Shown piece by piece: positions 45,928 through 60,600 of a stretch of 64,000 nt of DNA. The DNA lies in the NCBI RefSeq assembly GCF_023159225.1, contig NW_025959428.1, positions 1 to 64,000 of the forward strand. Reading direction: 5' to 3'. The notes beneath the pieces were generated by a model. The model was not told where the DNA came from. It saw nothing but the letters and a program-made list of their open reading frames with translations, and did no database searches. A program made the position numbers and the translations under genes. Each line of letters starts with the position of its first letter. Position 1 is the first letter of the stretch. This DNA comes from Perognathus longimembris pacificus. Taxonomy: Eukaryota > Chordata > Mammalia > Rodentia > Heteromyidae.

Positions 45928-48900
45928 GTCTGCCTGCTGCCTGCTGCCTGCCTGCCTGCCTGCCTTTGGATCCAGCTTGGACTTTGATAGTTCATTCTTC
46001 TCTTGGTAGGTTAGTTTTCCTTCAGGTCGAGGCAGTGTCCCTCTGGTGCCCAGCCTGCCCGAGTCTGCCATGTGCCCTGGATTTGGGGTACTCCCTTGTC
46101 CACTCCAGATCCCATGGCGGCTGGTTGTCCTGGTTTCCCAATCGGCCAGTGGCCCCCCGCCTTGTTCAGAGCAGACACCAGGACTCCTGGGAAGGCCTGC
46201 GCCACCCTCTGGGGCAAACCTAGGCTCACCCCAAAGGCGTAACACGCCGCTGCATTGGTGTGGCTCTTGGAAGTCGTCCGTCGGGGGGGCTGGCCAGCAC
46301 TTGTGCCTTGGCTGCTGTGGACTCTGCAGGCATCCCGAGGGCTCGGCCCATCCGGGATGCCACTTGGGCCTCGTTGGCCTTGGCACGCTTCAAACCTCGC
46401 CTCCCCTTACCACTGACGCCTAGCCCCGAATCCTCTCCCAATTTCCGGCCATCTTTCCTCAGCTCCCTTGCCTGCCACCCCCTGGCTCCCCCCACCTCCG
46501 GATCCCCATGGCCGGTGGGTGACCCTCTCACTTTCCCCACCTGGTCCTCAAGAGACAGACAGCATCACAGCCCATTCGCCTCCACGCCCTCCCTTAGCTG
46601 CCTTGGCTTCTAGGGTCAGGCGGCCCCCAGAATCCCGGCTGGCACAAAGAACTCTGGGACATCCATGGGCTCAGGCCCTCAGATCACAGGCCAGAAATGC
46701 AAGTGGGGGGCTTTGCTTCCAACTGTTTGTCTCGCCTCATCGGAATCGGCTGCCAGCCTCTTGGTGATTGACTGGTGCTCAGGGACACGGAACGTAACCC
46801 GGCTGCTGGCATTCAGCTGGGGTGCACCGCGCCTACAGGCTAAGGAGCCGCCCAATCCAGGAGGAGGCACTCAGCACAGGTGCCACTGAATCCAAGGCGA
46901 TTTGGTTTGAGGTGCTAGTATCTGCCCGTCTGTCTGTCTGACTGTCTGTCTGTCTGTCTGTCTGTCTGTGTGTCCTTCCCATGAGAATGTATGCTCCCTA
47001 CACGTGAGAGGGCATCAATTTTCATTCACTGTGGTGGATGTGTCCTCGGTACCTAGCAGGCCCCCGGGAGGAGCTCAGCAAATGTCTGTTGAGTGGATGA
47101 ATGGCTTTCCCCGTGGAGAGAGGGGCTGCCATCCTCCAGGCACAAGAAGTCGGTGACCGGGCCACAAGGGTCACACCGGGTGACAAGGGTGACACGGACC
47201 TCTTCCCAGGCTGCTAGGTGTGCCTGGGTCCTCGCACAAGGAGCCACACAGAGCAGGATTTGCCACGTCCATGGGAACCTCGGGGTTAAGGCCCGGGCCA
47301 ATCTCTGGTAGCGACCCGGTGGACTAGTTGGTGGCGTGTGTGTGAGCACACGCGCGTGTGTTCGTGGCACCAATGGAATGACGCTCCCACAAAGAAGTTA
47401 TGGGTTCAGAGGGGGACAGCTACACCTAGTCTAGCTGACTCCTGCAAGCAACCATCACATTGGGCTTGTGGGAAGTGACAGTTCCCGGGGGCTCAGGACC
47501 CGTAGGTAGCCTGGGGTCGGACAGGTTGGAAAGCACGGGACCTTGTCCTGCCTAGTCTCCTCAGCTATTCCACAGGAGAAGGAATCAGGGTGTGCACAGG
47601 GAAGGCTTTTAGGGGTGTGTGTGTGTCTGTGGACACAGCAGGCCAGGGCCCGAGAGCCCACTTCAGCTCTTGTCCTTCCCACGGCCCCACTCTAGGTAGA
47701 GGCCCTTGATCTCATGGTCTTCGGGGAGCCAGTGGCTGGCCAGGAGGAAGCAGCGCTCCTCGGTGAAGCCTGGGCCACTGGGTGAAATGGGCATTGGCTG
47801 TGCCGGGGTGGGGGCTGACAGCAAGAGAGGAAACAAGCATCTCCCATGGAAAGGACCAGAGCAAAGAGACACAGAAAGGCACAGCCCTAGAGTGGAGACG
47901 GTGTGGGTGGGAGAGATATTTGCACGGCTACTGTCACACTGCGGCATTATTCCTCGGCCCTGCTCACCCCACACGCGCCCACTGCCATCTCCTATTTCTT
48001 TCCATCTTCGTGGCATCGTTTTCCATCAACTTGGGGGATTCTGTCCCATAGGCGGGGAATGAAAAGGCTCCGGTCTGTGTTTCTCGGCGTTGGGGAGGCT
48101 AGTTGAGGGCCGTGTGTACAGTGGGGTGAGTTTCAGGACAGCAGACACCCTGTCCAGCTTGGTGGGGCTCTGCTAATGGGAGAAAAGGCCCGAAGAGCCA
48201 ACGAACCTCCTGAGGTTTCCCTAGGGAGGACTCTCTTCGACAGCGTGGGGCTTCAACGCCCACGGATGCCTGAAGGGCCTCACCAGTCGCCCTCACAGCA
48301 CAGGAGCCTGAGATGTGAGCACTGTGGATGGAAGCCAGCAGCCCCAGAAGAAGAGATTCGGGACGGAAAGGCTCCACGCTCCACTCAGTAGCAAAAGCCA
48401 GACTGGAGATACGGCTCACGTGGTAGAGCAGAGGGCCAGCAAGAGCTCCAGAGGCCCAAGTTGCGGTCCTGGCACAGGCACGGGGGACAGAAGAACACAC
48501 AAGCAAAGCCCCAGCACGGCAAGGGCAGAGCCTCGCGTGCGTGCGCGCGCTTGGGATGTGCCCTGGTGCAGGCCCCTCAGCAGTCCCACACTGTAACATC
48601 AGAGAGCGGCTGGCTCGGTCCTGGGGCCCCAGGCCCGGCTTCCCTCTCCTGCGCCCCTCTCCTAGCAGCTCCTGTCCCCTGACTTCCCGGCCCTCAGGTC
48701 GGCTGCACCCTCCTGACAGGTTTGCGTGTGGCCGCTGCCCGAGTGTACCCTCCGATCTTTCCCTAGATCCGTGGAAGTGCTGGCGAGGAAGGATAGGTTC
48801 GCGAGTGGCTCTTCCCGTGCCCAGAACCTGCACGGATTCTGGGTGTGGGAAGAATCCTGTTGTCTGTCCAGATCAGTCTGACCCACCTCCTGTCACGTCA

Positions 48901-51176
48901 CCTAGTTCACTTGCTGACAGCTCTGCTCTTTGCAGTGGAGCAGGCTAAAGTGCTTGCGTCAGTGTGGTTTCCTCGTTTTTTCCCCATGCAGGACTGTGCC
49001 AACACCAATGGCCTTATTCGCCACGCACGCGTGTCCAGGGGCTTCCCGTGTGGAGGAGCTGGCACCTGGGCTCGGGTGCCTCGGTGAGCCACACCCTTCC
49101 TCTTGGGACCGTCGGGGCCCACTCCCTGGCTGGCCTTTCTTCTCAGGGCCCTTGGATGGCAAGCCTCCACCAGCAATGCAGAAGGCACGCAGGGCTTCTA
49201 GAGCAACGGCTCCCTGTCCGCTTCACATGCCGGACCTTTTGGTTCTTTGGCTTTTGTTTGCTCAACCAGGGATTCCCAAGGGAATGACTAGGATTACAAA
49301 CATGGTTGTGCCCCGGCTTCGTGGCGCTGTGTATCACAACAGCCAAGGGGTGAAAACCCCCAAAACCTCTCGTGAGACATGAAACATGGCTGATGACTGG
49401 ATGGTTTGCTGGATGACTGGAGAGATGAATGGATGGAAGGAAGGATGAATGGATGGATGGAGGGATAGAAAGATGGAGGATGGATGGAAGGAAGGATGGA
49501 CGGATGGATGGAAAGCCAGCAGGATTGAGGGCTGGTTAGACAGCTGGCTGACTAGAGAATGGCTGCAGCAAGGGAGATTGGTTGGGGGGGGGGGAACCAG
49601 GCAGGACAGAGTGATTGACGGGTAGGACGATGGATGGACTTGTGGACGAATGATGGGCGGCAGGAGGTGGGTGGCCACGCCAGGCTAGCCACATGGGACA
49701 AAGGCACAGGGAGAGTCCCTTATGAGGGCTGGGGACGAGTAGGGCTGGGTGCCGGAGTTGTCTGGGAAGGCAGGGGGCAAGTGGGTTGCATGAGTGGGTG
49801 CGGTGAGGGAATTGCCATTGTGGGGGGGGGGGTCACCTCGGTCTGGAAGAGAAAGGTTTGGAAATCTAGTGGCAGTGTCACCTCCTCCAGCCAGGGAGGT
49901 CAAGGGTTCCTCTGAAATGGCACGAGGAGCTCAGCTCCCCAGGCCCAGTAGATTGACCTGGCACAGGTAGGCTGGAACCCTCAGCCAATGCCTGCGGAGG
50001 GGGCTGGAGCCTGACAGGTGGACTGGCGACCCTGTGCCCTGAGGCAACAGCTGGAGCTGGGATGCGGCCCCTGAGCCCTCTGGCAAGAGGCGAGGAGAGG
50101 CGGCCAAGAGCGGACCAAGGCCCGGTGGCAGGGACGGGGAGAAGTTGGGAAGGGGCAGCGGAGCTCTTCCTCCAAAGCAGCCCCGTGGGCCACTCTGGAA
50201 GTCGCGTTCGTCTCCGTGGCACACGCGGCAAGCGCTGTCCGTCGAGGGGCATTTGGCCCTTTCCCCGCAGGGCTTGCTTTCAGGAGCCGGCTGGCAGGGA
50301 ATGCGTGCTCGGGAAGCCAAATCCGGAGCGTCGGTTGGTTTGGTGCACAAGTCTCTGTTGAGGCCCCGTGCGCGGTGGGTCGAGGCGGGGCGGACGAAGG
50401 AGGCGAAGGTGAGGCAGGCGTGCGGCGGCCAGGGGGCTTGGTGGCCGTCCCCGGCCGGCCCAGGGCGCCCTGGCTGGCAAGTCAGGGAGGTGAGGACGGC
50501 AAATGGCGAGCCGGCCCGGCGGGGATGGGGACGGGGTGGAGGTGGAAGTGGAGGTGGAGGTGGTGGGTTGGAGGATGGAGGGCGGCTGTCCCCGAGCTTG
50601 GTTGGGCCCGGGAGCCCGGGGGTCCGGGAGCTGCGCACGGCCGGGCCGGGGTGCAGGGCAGGGCAGGGCAGAGGACGCGGGAGCCAGGAGGCGGCAGGCG
50701 GCGGCGGGCAGCAGGTCGGCGCGGTGCGCGGGCTGTGCCGAGAGGGGGCGGTGCTGCGCCGGCCGTGCTTGCCGAGCGCTGGGGAGGGCGCCCCGCTGGC
50801 CGGGCGTCCCGGAGGCCGGCAGGTCCCTTGAGGCGGCGGGCGGTCGGGCGGCGTTCGGTGGTGCGGCAGGCGGCTGTGTGTTTGCGTGTGAGCGTGTGTG
50901 GTGAGGGAGAGTGCGTGTGTGTCGCTGGGTGCGGTGGCGTGTGTGTGCGGGGCGGGGCGTGTGCGGAGGCCGGGGCGTCGGAGGGGTGTCGGGTGTCGCG
51001 TGCGAGTGTGGTGTGAGCGTGTGGCGCCTCCTGGCGGCGTCGTTCGGCTGGGCGCGTGCGTGGCGCAGGCGCAGTGGGAGGCGCAGGCGGGGCGGGGGGA
51101 GGGAGGGCAGGCGGACGTCAGGCGGGCCTAGTGCGCGTCAGCAGCCTCAAAGATGCGTTTGGCGGCCGCGGCTGTC
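45328..51176 (+). repeat. Macrosatellite unit 8
   Basis: Complete unit. Variants: an extra CTGC step in the CTGCC run after the first TCTG tract (near 45,935-45,960, also in unit 9), CGGCTGG, GCTGTGCCGGGG, a 1-bp deletion GGGGGATTCTG near 48,034 shared with the non-adjacent unit 10, AGGCGAGG, three GGGCA copies. Confidence 0.97.
50062..51176 (+). promoter_or_regulatory. Unit 8 CpG island and motif cluster
   Basis: CTCF-like A at 50,738-50,751, CTCF-like B at 51,024-51,037, NRF1-like at 51,063-51,074, G-run at 51,089-51,107, CRE-like core at 51,114-51,120. Confidence 0.6.
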
Positions 51177-51735
51177 GCCGGCCGTGGTGGCGCACGCCGG
51201 TAATCAACGAGGAGGATGAGGCAGGAGGATCATGAGTTCGAGACCAGCCTGGGCTACACCTTTTGACAACGCGCACCCTCACACCCCTTGCTTCCCCTTT
51301 GCTCTCCCTGGCTCCTCCTCTTACAACTCCCCCACTTCCTTCACCACAAACACAAATCACAACTCACAACACACACACACATACACACACAAACACACAC
51401 ACACCACCGCGCCCGCTCACACCCATTGCTTACCCTTTGCTCTCCCTACGTCCTCCTCTTACAACTCCCCTACCTCCTTCACCACAAACACAAATCACAA
51501 CTCACAACACACACACACAGCATCGCAATCATTAACTCCCTCTCTTTCTCATTTGCTGCACATTACACTTTACCATCACCATTCATTACTCCAGGCAAAA
51601 CACAAGTCCACACCACCAGCCTGGGGACACTTACACACCACACTTTTCCTCTGCATTTGCACTCACACAACTCTGCTTACACTGCTCTTGCTCTGGCCTG
51701 CTGCTACTCTCAACTACGCCCCTACACACATTATT

Positions 51736-51782
<47 letters not shown>

Positions 51783-52793
51783 GCCTGCTGCCTGCTGCCT
51801 GCCTGCCTGCCTGCCTTTGGATCCAGCTTGGACTTTGATAGTTCATTCTTCTCTTGGTAGGTTAGTTTTCCTTCAGGTCGAGGCAGTGTCCCTCTGGTGC
51901 CCAGCCTGCCCGAGTCTGCCATGTGCCCTGGATTTGGGGTACTCCCTTGTCCACTCCAGATCCCATGGCGGCTGGTTGTCCTGGTTTCCCAATCGGCCAG
52001 TGGCCCCCCGCCTTGTTCAGAGCAGACACCAGGACTCCTGGGAAGGCCTGCGCCACCCTCTGGGGCAAACCTAGGCTCACCCCAAAGGCGTAACACGCCG
52101 CTGCATTGGTGTGGCTCTTGGAAGTCGTCCGTCGGGGGGGCTGGCCAGCACTTGTGCCTTGGCTGCTGTGGACTCTGCAGGCATCCCGAGGGCTCGGCCC
52201 ATCCGGGATGCCACTTGGGCCTCGTTGGCCTTGGCACGCTTCAAACCTCGCCTCCCCTTACCACTGACGCCTAGCCCCGAATCCTCTCCCAATTTCCGGC
52301 CATCTTTCCTCAGCTCCCTTGCCTGCCACCCCCTGGCTCCCCCCACCTCCGGATCCCCATGGCCGGTGGGTGACCCTCTCACTTTCCCCACCTGGTCCTC
52401 AAGAGACAGACAGCATCACAGCCCATTCGCCTCCACGCCCTCCCTTAGCTGCCTTGGCTTCTAGGGTCAGGCGGCCCCCAGAATCCCGGCTGGCACAAAG
52501 AACTCTGGGACATCCATGGGCTCAGGCCCTCAGATCACAGGCCAGAAATGCAAGTGGGGGGCTTTGCTTCCAACTGTTTGTCTCGCCTCATCGGAATCGG
52601 CTGCCAGCCTCTTGGTGATTGACTGGTGCTCAGGGACACGGAACGTAACCCGGCTGCTGGCATTCAGCTGGGGTGCACCGCGCCTACAGGCTAAGGAGCC
52701 GCCCAATCCAGGAGGAGGCACTCAGCACAGGTGCCACTGAATCCAAGGCGATTTGGTTTGAGGTGCTAGTATCTGCCCGTCTGTCTGTCTGAC

Positions 52794-52824
<31 letters not shown>

Positions 52825-55800
52825 GTGTCCTTCCCATGAGAATGTATGCTCCCTACACGTGAGAGGGCATCAATTTTCATTCACTGTGGTGGATGTGTCC
52901 TCGGTACCTAGCAGGCCCCCGGGAGGAGCTCAGCAAATGTCTGTTGAGTGGATGAATGGCTTTCCCCGTGGAGAGAGGGGCTGCCATCCTCCAGGCACAA
53001 GAAGTCGGTGACCGGGCCACAAGGGTCACACCGGGTGACAAGGGTGACACGGACCTCTTCCCAGGCTGCTAGGTGTGCCTGGGTCCTCGCACAAGGAGCC
53101 ACACAGAGCAGGATTTGCCACGTCCATGGGAACCTCGGGGTTAAGGCCCGGGCCAATCTCTGGTAGCGACCCGGTGGACTAGTTGGTGGCGTGTGTGTGA
53201 GCACACGCGCGTGTGTTCGTGGCACCAATGGAATGACGCTCCCACAAAGAAGTTATGGGTTCAGAGGGGGACAGCTACACCTAGTCTAGCTGACTCCTGC
53301 AAGCAACCATCACATTGGGCTTGTGGGAAGTGACAGTTCCCGGGGGCTCAGGACCCGTAGGTAGCCTGGGGTCGGACAGGTTGGAAAGCACGGGACCTTG
53401 TCCTGCCTAGTCTCCTCAGCTATTCCACAGGAGAAGGAATCAGGGTGTGCACAGGGAAGGCTTTTAGGGGTGTGTGTGTGTCTGTGGACACAGCAGGCCA
53501 GGGCCCGAGAGCCCACTTCAGCTCTTGTCCTTCCCACGGCCCCACTCTAGGTAGAGGCCCTTGATCTCATGGTCTTCGGGGAGCCAGTGGCTGGCCAGGA
53601 GGAAGCAGCGCTCCTCGGTGAAGCCTGGGCCACTGGGTGAAATGGGCATTGGCTGTGCCGGGGTGGGGGCTGACAGCAAGAGAGGAAACAAGCATCTCCC
53701 ATGGAAAGGACCAGAGCAAAGAGACACAGAAAGGCACAGCCCTAGAGTGGAGACGGTGTGGGTGGGAGAGATATTTGCACGGCTACTGTCACACTGCGGC
53801 ATTATTCCTCGGCCCTGCTCACCCCACACGCGCCCACTGCCATCTCCTATTTCTTTCCATCTTCGTGGCATCGTTTTCCATCAACTTGGGGGAATTCTGT
53901 CCCATAGGCGGGGAATGAAAAGGCTCCGGTCTGTGTTTCTCGGCGTTGGGGAGGCTAGTTGAGGGCCGTGTGTACAGTGGGGTGAGTTTCAGGACAGCAG
54001 ACACCCTGTCCAGCTTGGTGGGGCTCTGCTAATGGGAGAAAAGGCCCGAAGAGCCAACGAACCTCCTGAGGTTTCCCTAGGGAGGACTCTCTTCGACAGC
54101 GTGGGGCTTCAACGCCCACGGATGCCTGAAGGGCCTCACCAGTCGCCCTCACAGCACAGGAGCCTGAGATGTGAGCACTGTGGATGGAAGCCAGCAGCCC
54201 CAGAAGAAGAGATTCGGGACGGAAAGGCTCCACGCTCCACTCAGTAGCAAAAGCCAGACTGGAGATACGGCTCACGTGGTAGAGCAGAGGGCCAGCAAGA
54301 GCTCCAGAGGCCCAAGTTGCGGTCCTGGCACAGGCACGGGGGACAGAAGAACACACAAGCAAAGCCCCAGCACGGCAAGGGCAGAGCCTCGCGTGCGTGC
54401 GCGCGCTTGGGATGTGCCCTGGTGCAGGCCCCTCAGCAGTCCCACACTGTAACATCAGAGAGCGGCTGGCTCGGTCCTGGGGCCCCAGGCCCGGCTTCCC
54501 TCTCCTGCGCCCCTCTCCTAGCAGCTCCTGTCCCCTGACTTCCCGGCCCTCAGGTCGGCTGCACCCTCCTGACAGGTTTGCGTGTGGCCGCTGCCCGAGT
54601 GTACCCTCCGATCTTTCCCTAGATCCGTGGAAGTGCTGGCGAGGAAGGATAGGTTCGCGAGTGGCTCTTCCCGTGCCCAGAACCTGCACGGATTCTGGGT
54701 GTGGGAAGAATCCTGTTGTCTGTCCAGATCAGTCTGACCCACCTCCTGTCACGTCACCTAGTTCACTTGCTGACAGCTCTGCTCTTTGCAGTGGAGCAGG
54801 CTAAAGTGCTTGCGTCAGTGTGGTTTCCTCGTTTTTTCCCCATGCAGGACTGTGCCAACACCAATGGCCTTATTCGCCACGCACGCGTGTCCAGGGGCTT
54901 CCCGTGTGGAGGAGCTGGCACCTGGGCTCGGGTGCCTCGGTGAGCCACACCCTTCCTCTTGGGACCGTCGGGGCCCACTCCCTGGCTGGCCTTTCTTCTC
55001 AGGGCCCTTGGATGGCAAGCCTCCACCAGCAATGCAGAAGGCACGCAGGGCTTCTAGAGCAACGGCTCCCTGTCCGCTTCACATGCCGGACCTTTTGGTT
55101 CTTTGGCTTTTGTTTGCTCAACCAGGGATTCCCAAGGGAATGACTAGGATTACAAACATGGTTGTGCCCCGGCTTCGTGGCGCTGTGTATCACAACAGCC
55201 AAGGGGTGAAAACCCCCAAAACCTCTCGTGAGACATGAAACATGGCTGATGACTGGATGGTTTGCTGGATGACTGGAGAGATGAATGGATGGAAGGAAGG
55301 ATGAATGGATGGATGGAGGGATAGAAAGATGGAGGATGGATGGAAGGAAGGATGGACGGATGGATGGAAAGCCAGCAGGATTGAGGGCTGGTTAGACAGC
55401 TGGCTGACTAGAGAATGGCTGCAGCAAGGGAGATTGGTTGGGGGGGGGGGGAACCAGGCAGGACAGAGTGATTGACGGGTAGGACGATGGATGGACTTGT
55501 GGACGAATGATGGGCGGCAGGAGGTGGGTGGCCACGCCAGGCTAGCCACATGGGACAAAGGCACAGGGAGAGTCCCTTATGAGGGCTGGGGACGAGTAGG
55601 GCTGGGTGCCGGAGTTGTCTGGGAAGGCAGGGGGCAAGTGGGTTGCATGAGTGGGTGCGGTGAGGGAATTGCCATTGTGGGGGGGGGGGTCACCTCGGTC
55701 TGGAAGAGAAAGGTTTGGAAATCTAGTGGCAGTGTCACCTCCTCCAGCCAGGGAGGTCAAGGGTTCCTCTGAAATGGCACGAGGAGCTCAGCTCCCCAGG

Positions 55801-57038
55801 CCCAGTAGATTGACCTGGCACAGGTAGGCTGGAACCCTCAGCCAATGCCTGCGGAGGGGGCTGGAGCCTGACAGGTGGACTGGCGACCCTGTGCCCTGAG
55901 GCAACAGCTGGAGCTGGGATGCGGCCCCTGAGCCCTCTGGCAAGAGTCGAGGAGAGGCGGCCAAGAGCGGACCAAGGCCCGGTGGCAGGGACGGGGAGAA
56001 GTTGGGAAGGGGCAGCGGAGCTCTTCCTCCAAAGCAGCCCCGTGGGCCACTCTGGAAGTCGCGTTCGTCTCCGTGGCACACGCGGCAAGCGCTGTCCGTC
56101 GAGGGGCATTTGGCCCTTTCCCCGCAGGGCTTGCTTTCAGGAGCCGGCTGGCAGGGAATGCGTGCTCGGGAAGCCAAATCCGGAGCGTCGGTTGGTTTGG
56201 TGCACAAGTCTCTGTTGAGGCCCCGTGCGCGGTGGGTCGAGGCGGGGCGGACGAAGGAGGCGAAGGTGAGGCAGGCGTGCGGCGGCCAGGGGGCTTGGTG
56301 GCCGTCCCCGGCCGGCCCAGGGCGCCCTGGCTGGCAAGTCAGGGAGGTGAGGACGGCAAATGGCGAGCCGGCCCGGCGGGGATGGGGACGGGGTGGAGGT
56401 GGAAGTGGAGGTGGAGGTGGTGGGTTGGAGGATGGAGGGCGGCTGTCCCCGAGCTTGGTTGGGCCCGGGAGCCCGGGGGTCCGGGAGCTGCGCACGGCCG
56501 GGCCGGGGTGCAGGGCAGGGCAGGGCAGGGCAGAGGACGCGGGAGCCAGGAGGCGGCAGGCGGCGGCGGGCAGCAGGTCGGCGCGGTGCGCGGGCTGTGC
56601 CGAGAGGGGGCGGTGCTGCGCCGGCCGTGCTTGCCGAGCGCTGGGGAGGGCGCCCCGCTGGCCGGGCGTCCCGGAGGCCGGCAGGTCCCTTGAGGCGGCG
56701 GGCGGTCGGGCGGCGTTCGGTGGTGCGGCAGGCGGCTGTGTGTTTGCGTGTGAGCGTGTGTGGTGAGGGAGAGTGCGTGTGTGTCGCTGGGTGCGGTGGC
56801 GTGTGTGTGCGGGGCGGGGCGTGTGCGGAGGCCGGGGCGTCGGAGGGGTGTCGGGTGTCGCGTGCGAGTGTGGTGTGAGCGTGTGGCGCCTCCTGGCGGC
56901 GTCGTTCGGCTGGGCGCGTGCGTGGCGCAGGCGCAGTGGGAGGCGCAGGCGGGGCGGGGGGAGGGAGGGCAGGCGGACGTCAGGCGGGCCTAGTGCGCGT
57001 CAGCAGCCTCAAAGATGCGTTTGGCGGCCGCGGCTGTC
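51177..57038 (+). repeat. Macrosatellite unit 9
   Basis: Complete unit. Variants: the CTGCCTGCTGCC extension of unit 8 (near 51,783), CGGCTGG, GCTGTGCCGGGG, GGGGGAATTCTG restored, ACACCCTGTCC, AGTCGAGG, four GGGCA copies. Its second TCTG tract (52,779-52,826) is among the longest. Confidence 0.97.
55919..57038 (+). promoter_or_regulatory. Unit 9 CpG island and motif cluster
   Basis: CTCF-like A at 56,600-56,613, CTCF-like B at 56,886-56,899, NRF1-like at 56,925-56,936, G-run at 56,951-56,969, CRE-like core at 56,976-56,982. Confidence 0.6.
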
Positions 57039-57560
57039 GCCGGCCGTGGTGGCGCACGCCGGTAATCAACGAGGAGGATGAGGCAGGAGGATCATGAGTT
57101 CGAGACCAGCCTGGGCTACACCTTTTGACAACGCGCACCCTCACACCCCTTGCTTCCCCTTTGCTCTCCCTGGCAAACACAAATCACAACTCACAACACA
57201 CACACACATACACACACAAACACACACACACCACCGCGCCCGCTCACACCCATTGCTTACCCTTTGCTCTCCCTACGTCCTCCTCTTACAACTCCCCTAC
57301 CTCCTTCACCACAAACACAAATCACAACTCACAACACACACACACAGCATCGCAATCATTAACTCCCTCTCTTTCTCATTTGCTGCACATTACACTTTAC
57401 CATCACCATTCATTACTCCAGGCAAAACACAAGTCCACACCACCAGCCTGGGGACACTTACACACCACACTTTTCCTCTGCATTTGCACTCACACAACTC
57501 TGCTTACACTGCTCTTGCTCTGGCCTGCTGCTACTCTCAACTACGCCCCTACACACATTA

Positions 57561-57603
<43 letters not shown>

Positions 57604-60600
57604 GTCTGCCTGCTGCCTGCCTGCCTGCCTGCCTTTGGATCCAGCTTGGACTTTGATAGTTCATTCTTCTCTTGGTAGGTTAGTTTTCCTTCAGGTCGAG
57701 GCAGTGTCCCTCTGGTGCCCAGCCTGCCCGAGTCTGCCATGTGCCCTGGATTTGGGGTACTCCCTTGTCCACTCCAGATCCCATGGCAGCTGGTTGTCCT
57801 GGTTTCCCAATCGGCCAGTGGCCCCCCGCCTTGTTCAGAGCAGACACCAGGACTCCTGGGAAGGCCTGCGCCACCCTCTGGGGCAAACCTAGGCTCACCC
57901 CAAAGGCGTAACACGCCGCTGCATTGGTGTGGCTCTTGGAAGTCGTCCGTCGGGGGGGCTGGCCAGCACTTGTGCCTTGGCTGCTGTGGACTCTGCAGGC
58001 ATCCCGAGGGCTCGGCCCATCCGGGATGCCACTTGGGCCTCGTTGGCCTTGGCACGCTTCAAACCTCGCCTCCCCTTACCACTGACGCCTAGCCCCGAAT
58101 CCTCTCCCAATTTCCGGCCATCTTTCCTCAGCTCCCTTGCCTGCCACCCCCTGGCTCCCCCCACCTCCGGATCCCCATGGCCGGTGGGTGACCCTCTCAC
58201 TTTCCCCACCTGGTCCTCAAGAGACAGACAGCATCACAGCCCATTCGCCTCCACGCCCTCCCTTAGCTGCCTTGGCTTCTAGGGTCAGGCGGCCCCCAGA
58301 ATCCCGGCTGGCACAAAGAACTCTGGGACATCCATGGGCTCAGGCCCTCAGATCACAGGCCAGAAATGCAAGTGGGGGGCTTTGCTTCCAACTGTTTGTC
58401 TCGCCTCATCGGAATCGGCTGCCAGCCTCTTGGTGATTGACTGGTGCTCAGGGACACGGAACGTAACCCGGCTGCTGGCATTCAGCTGGGGTGCACCGCG
58501 CCTACAGGCTAAGGAGCCGCCCAATCCAGGAGGAGGCACTCAGCACAGGTGCCACTGAATCCAAGGCGATTTGGTTTGAGGTGCTAGTATCTGCCCGTCT
58601 GTCTGTCTGACTGTCTGTCTGTCTGTGTCCTTCCCATGAGAATGTATGCTCCCTACACGTGAGAGGGCATCAATTTTCATTCACTGTGGTGGATGTGTCC
58701 TCGGTACCTAGCAGGCCCCCGGGAGGAGCTCAGCAAATGTCTGTTGAGTGGATGAATGGCTTTCCCCGTGGAGAGAGGGGCTGCCATCCTCCAGGCACAA
58801 GAAGTCGGTGACCGGGCCACAAGGGTCACACCGGGTGACAAGGGTGACACGGACCTCTTCCCAGGCTGCTAGGTGTGCCTGGGTCCTCGCACAAGGAGCC
58901 ACACAGAGCAGGATTTGCCACGTCCATGGGAACCTCGGGGTTAAGGCCCGGGCCAATCTCTGGTAGCGACCCGGTGGACTAGTTGGTGGCGTGTGTGTGA
59001 GCACACGCGCGTGTGTTCGTGGCACCAATGGAATGACGCTCCCACAAAGAAGTTATGGGTTCAGAGGGGGACAGCTACACCTAGTCTAGCTGACTCCTGC
59101 AAGCAACCATCACATTGGGCTTGTGGGAAGTGACAGTTCCCGGGGGCTCAGGACCCGTAGGTAGCCTGGGGTCGGACAGGTTGGAAAGCACGGGACCTTG
59201 TCCTGCCTAGTCTCCTCAGCTATTCCACAGGAGAAGGAATCAGGGTGTGCACAGGGAAGGCTTTTAGGGGTGTGTGTGTGTGTGTGGACACAGCAGGCCA
59301 GGGCCCGAGAGCCCACTTCAGCTCTTGTCCTTCCCACGGCCCCACTCTAGGTAGAGGCCCTTGATCTCATGGTCTTCGGGGAGCCAGTGGCTGGCCAGGA
59401 GGAAGCAGCGCTCCTCGGTGAAGCCTGGGCCACTGGGTGAAATGGGCATTGGCTGTGCCGGGGTGGGGGCTGACAGCAAGAGAGGAAACAAGCATCTCCC
59501 ATGGAAAGGACCAGAGCAAAGAGACACAGAAAGGCACAGCCCTAGAGTGGAGACGGTGTGGGTGGGAGAGATATTTGCACGGCTACTGTCACACTGCGGC
59601 ATTATTCCTCGGCCCTGCTCACCCCACACGCGCCCACTGCCATCTCCTATTTCTTTCCATCTTCGTGGCATCGTTTTCCATCAACTTGGGGGATTCTGTC
59701 CCATAGGCGGGGAATGAAAAGGCTCCGGTCTGTGTTTCTCGGCGTTGGGGAGGCTAGTTGAGGGCCGTGTGTACAGTGGGGTGAGTTTCAGGACAGCAGA
59801 CACCCTGTCCAGCTTGGTGGGGCTCTGCTAATGGGAGAAAAGGCCCGAAGAGCCAACGAACCTCCTGAGGTTTCCCTAGGGAGGACTCTCTTCGACAGCG
59901 TGGGGCTTCAACGCCCACGGATGCCTGAAGGGCCTCACCAGTCGCCCTCACAGCACAGGAGCCTGAGATGTGAGCACTGTGGATGGAAGCCAGCAGCCCC
60001 AGAAGAAGAGATTCGGGACGGAAAGGCTCCACGCTCCACTCAGTAGCAAAAGCCAGACTGGAGATACGGCTCACGTGGTAGAGCAGAGGGCCAGCAAGAG
60101 CTCCAGAGGCCCAAGTTGCGGTCCTGGCACAGGCACGGGGGACAGAAGAACACACAAGCAAAGCCCCAGCACGGCAAGGGCAGAGCCTCGCGTGCGTGCG
60201 CGCGCTTGGGATGTGCCCTGGTGCAGGCCCCTCAGCAGTCCCACACTGTAACATCAGAGAGCGGCTGGCTCGGTCCTGGGGCCCCAGGCCCGGCTTCCCT
60301 CTCCTGCGCCCCTCTCCTAGCAGCTCCTGTCCCCTGACTTCCCGGCCCTCAGGTCGGCTGCACCCTCCTGACAGGTTTGCGTGTGGCCGCTGCCCGAGTG
60401 TACCCTCCGATCTTTCCCTAGATCCGTGGAAGTGCTGGCGAGGAAGGATAGGTTCGCGAGTGGCTCTTCCCGTGCCCAGAACCTGCACGGATTCTGGGTG
60501 TGGGAAGAATCCTGTTGTCTGTCCAGATCAGTCTGACCCACCTCCTGTCACGTCACCTAGTTCACTTGCTGACAGCTCTGCTCTTTGCAGTGGAGCAGGC

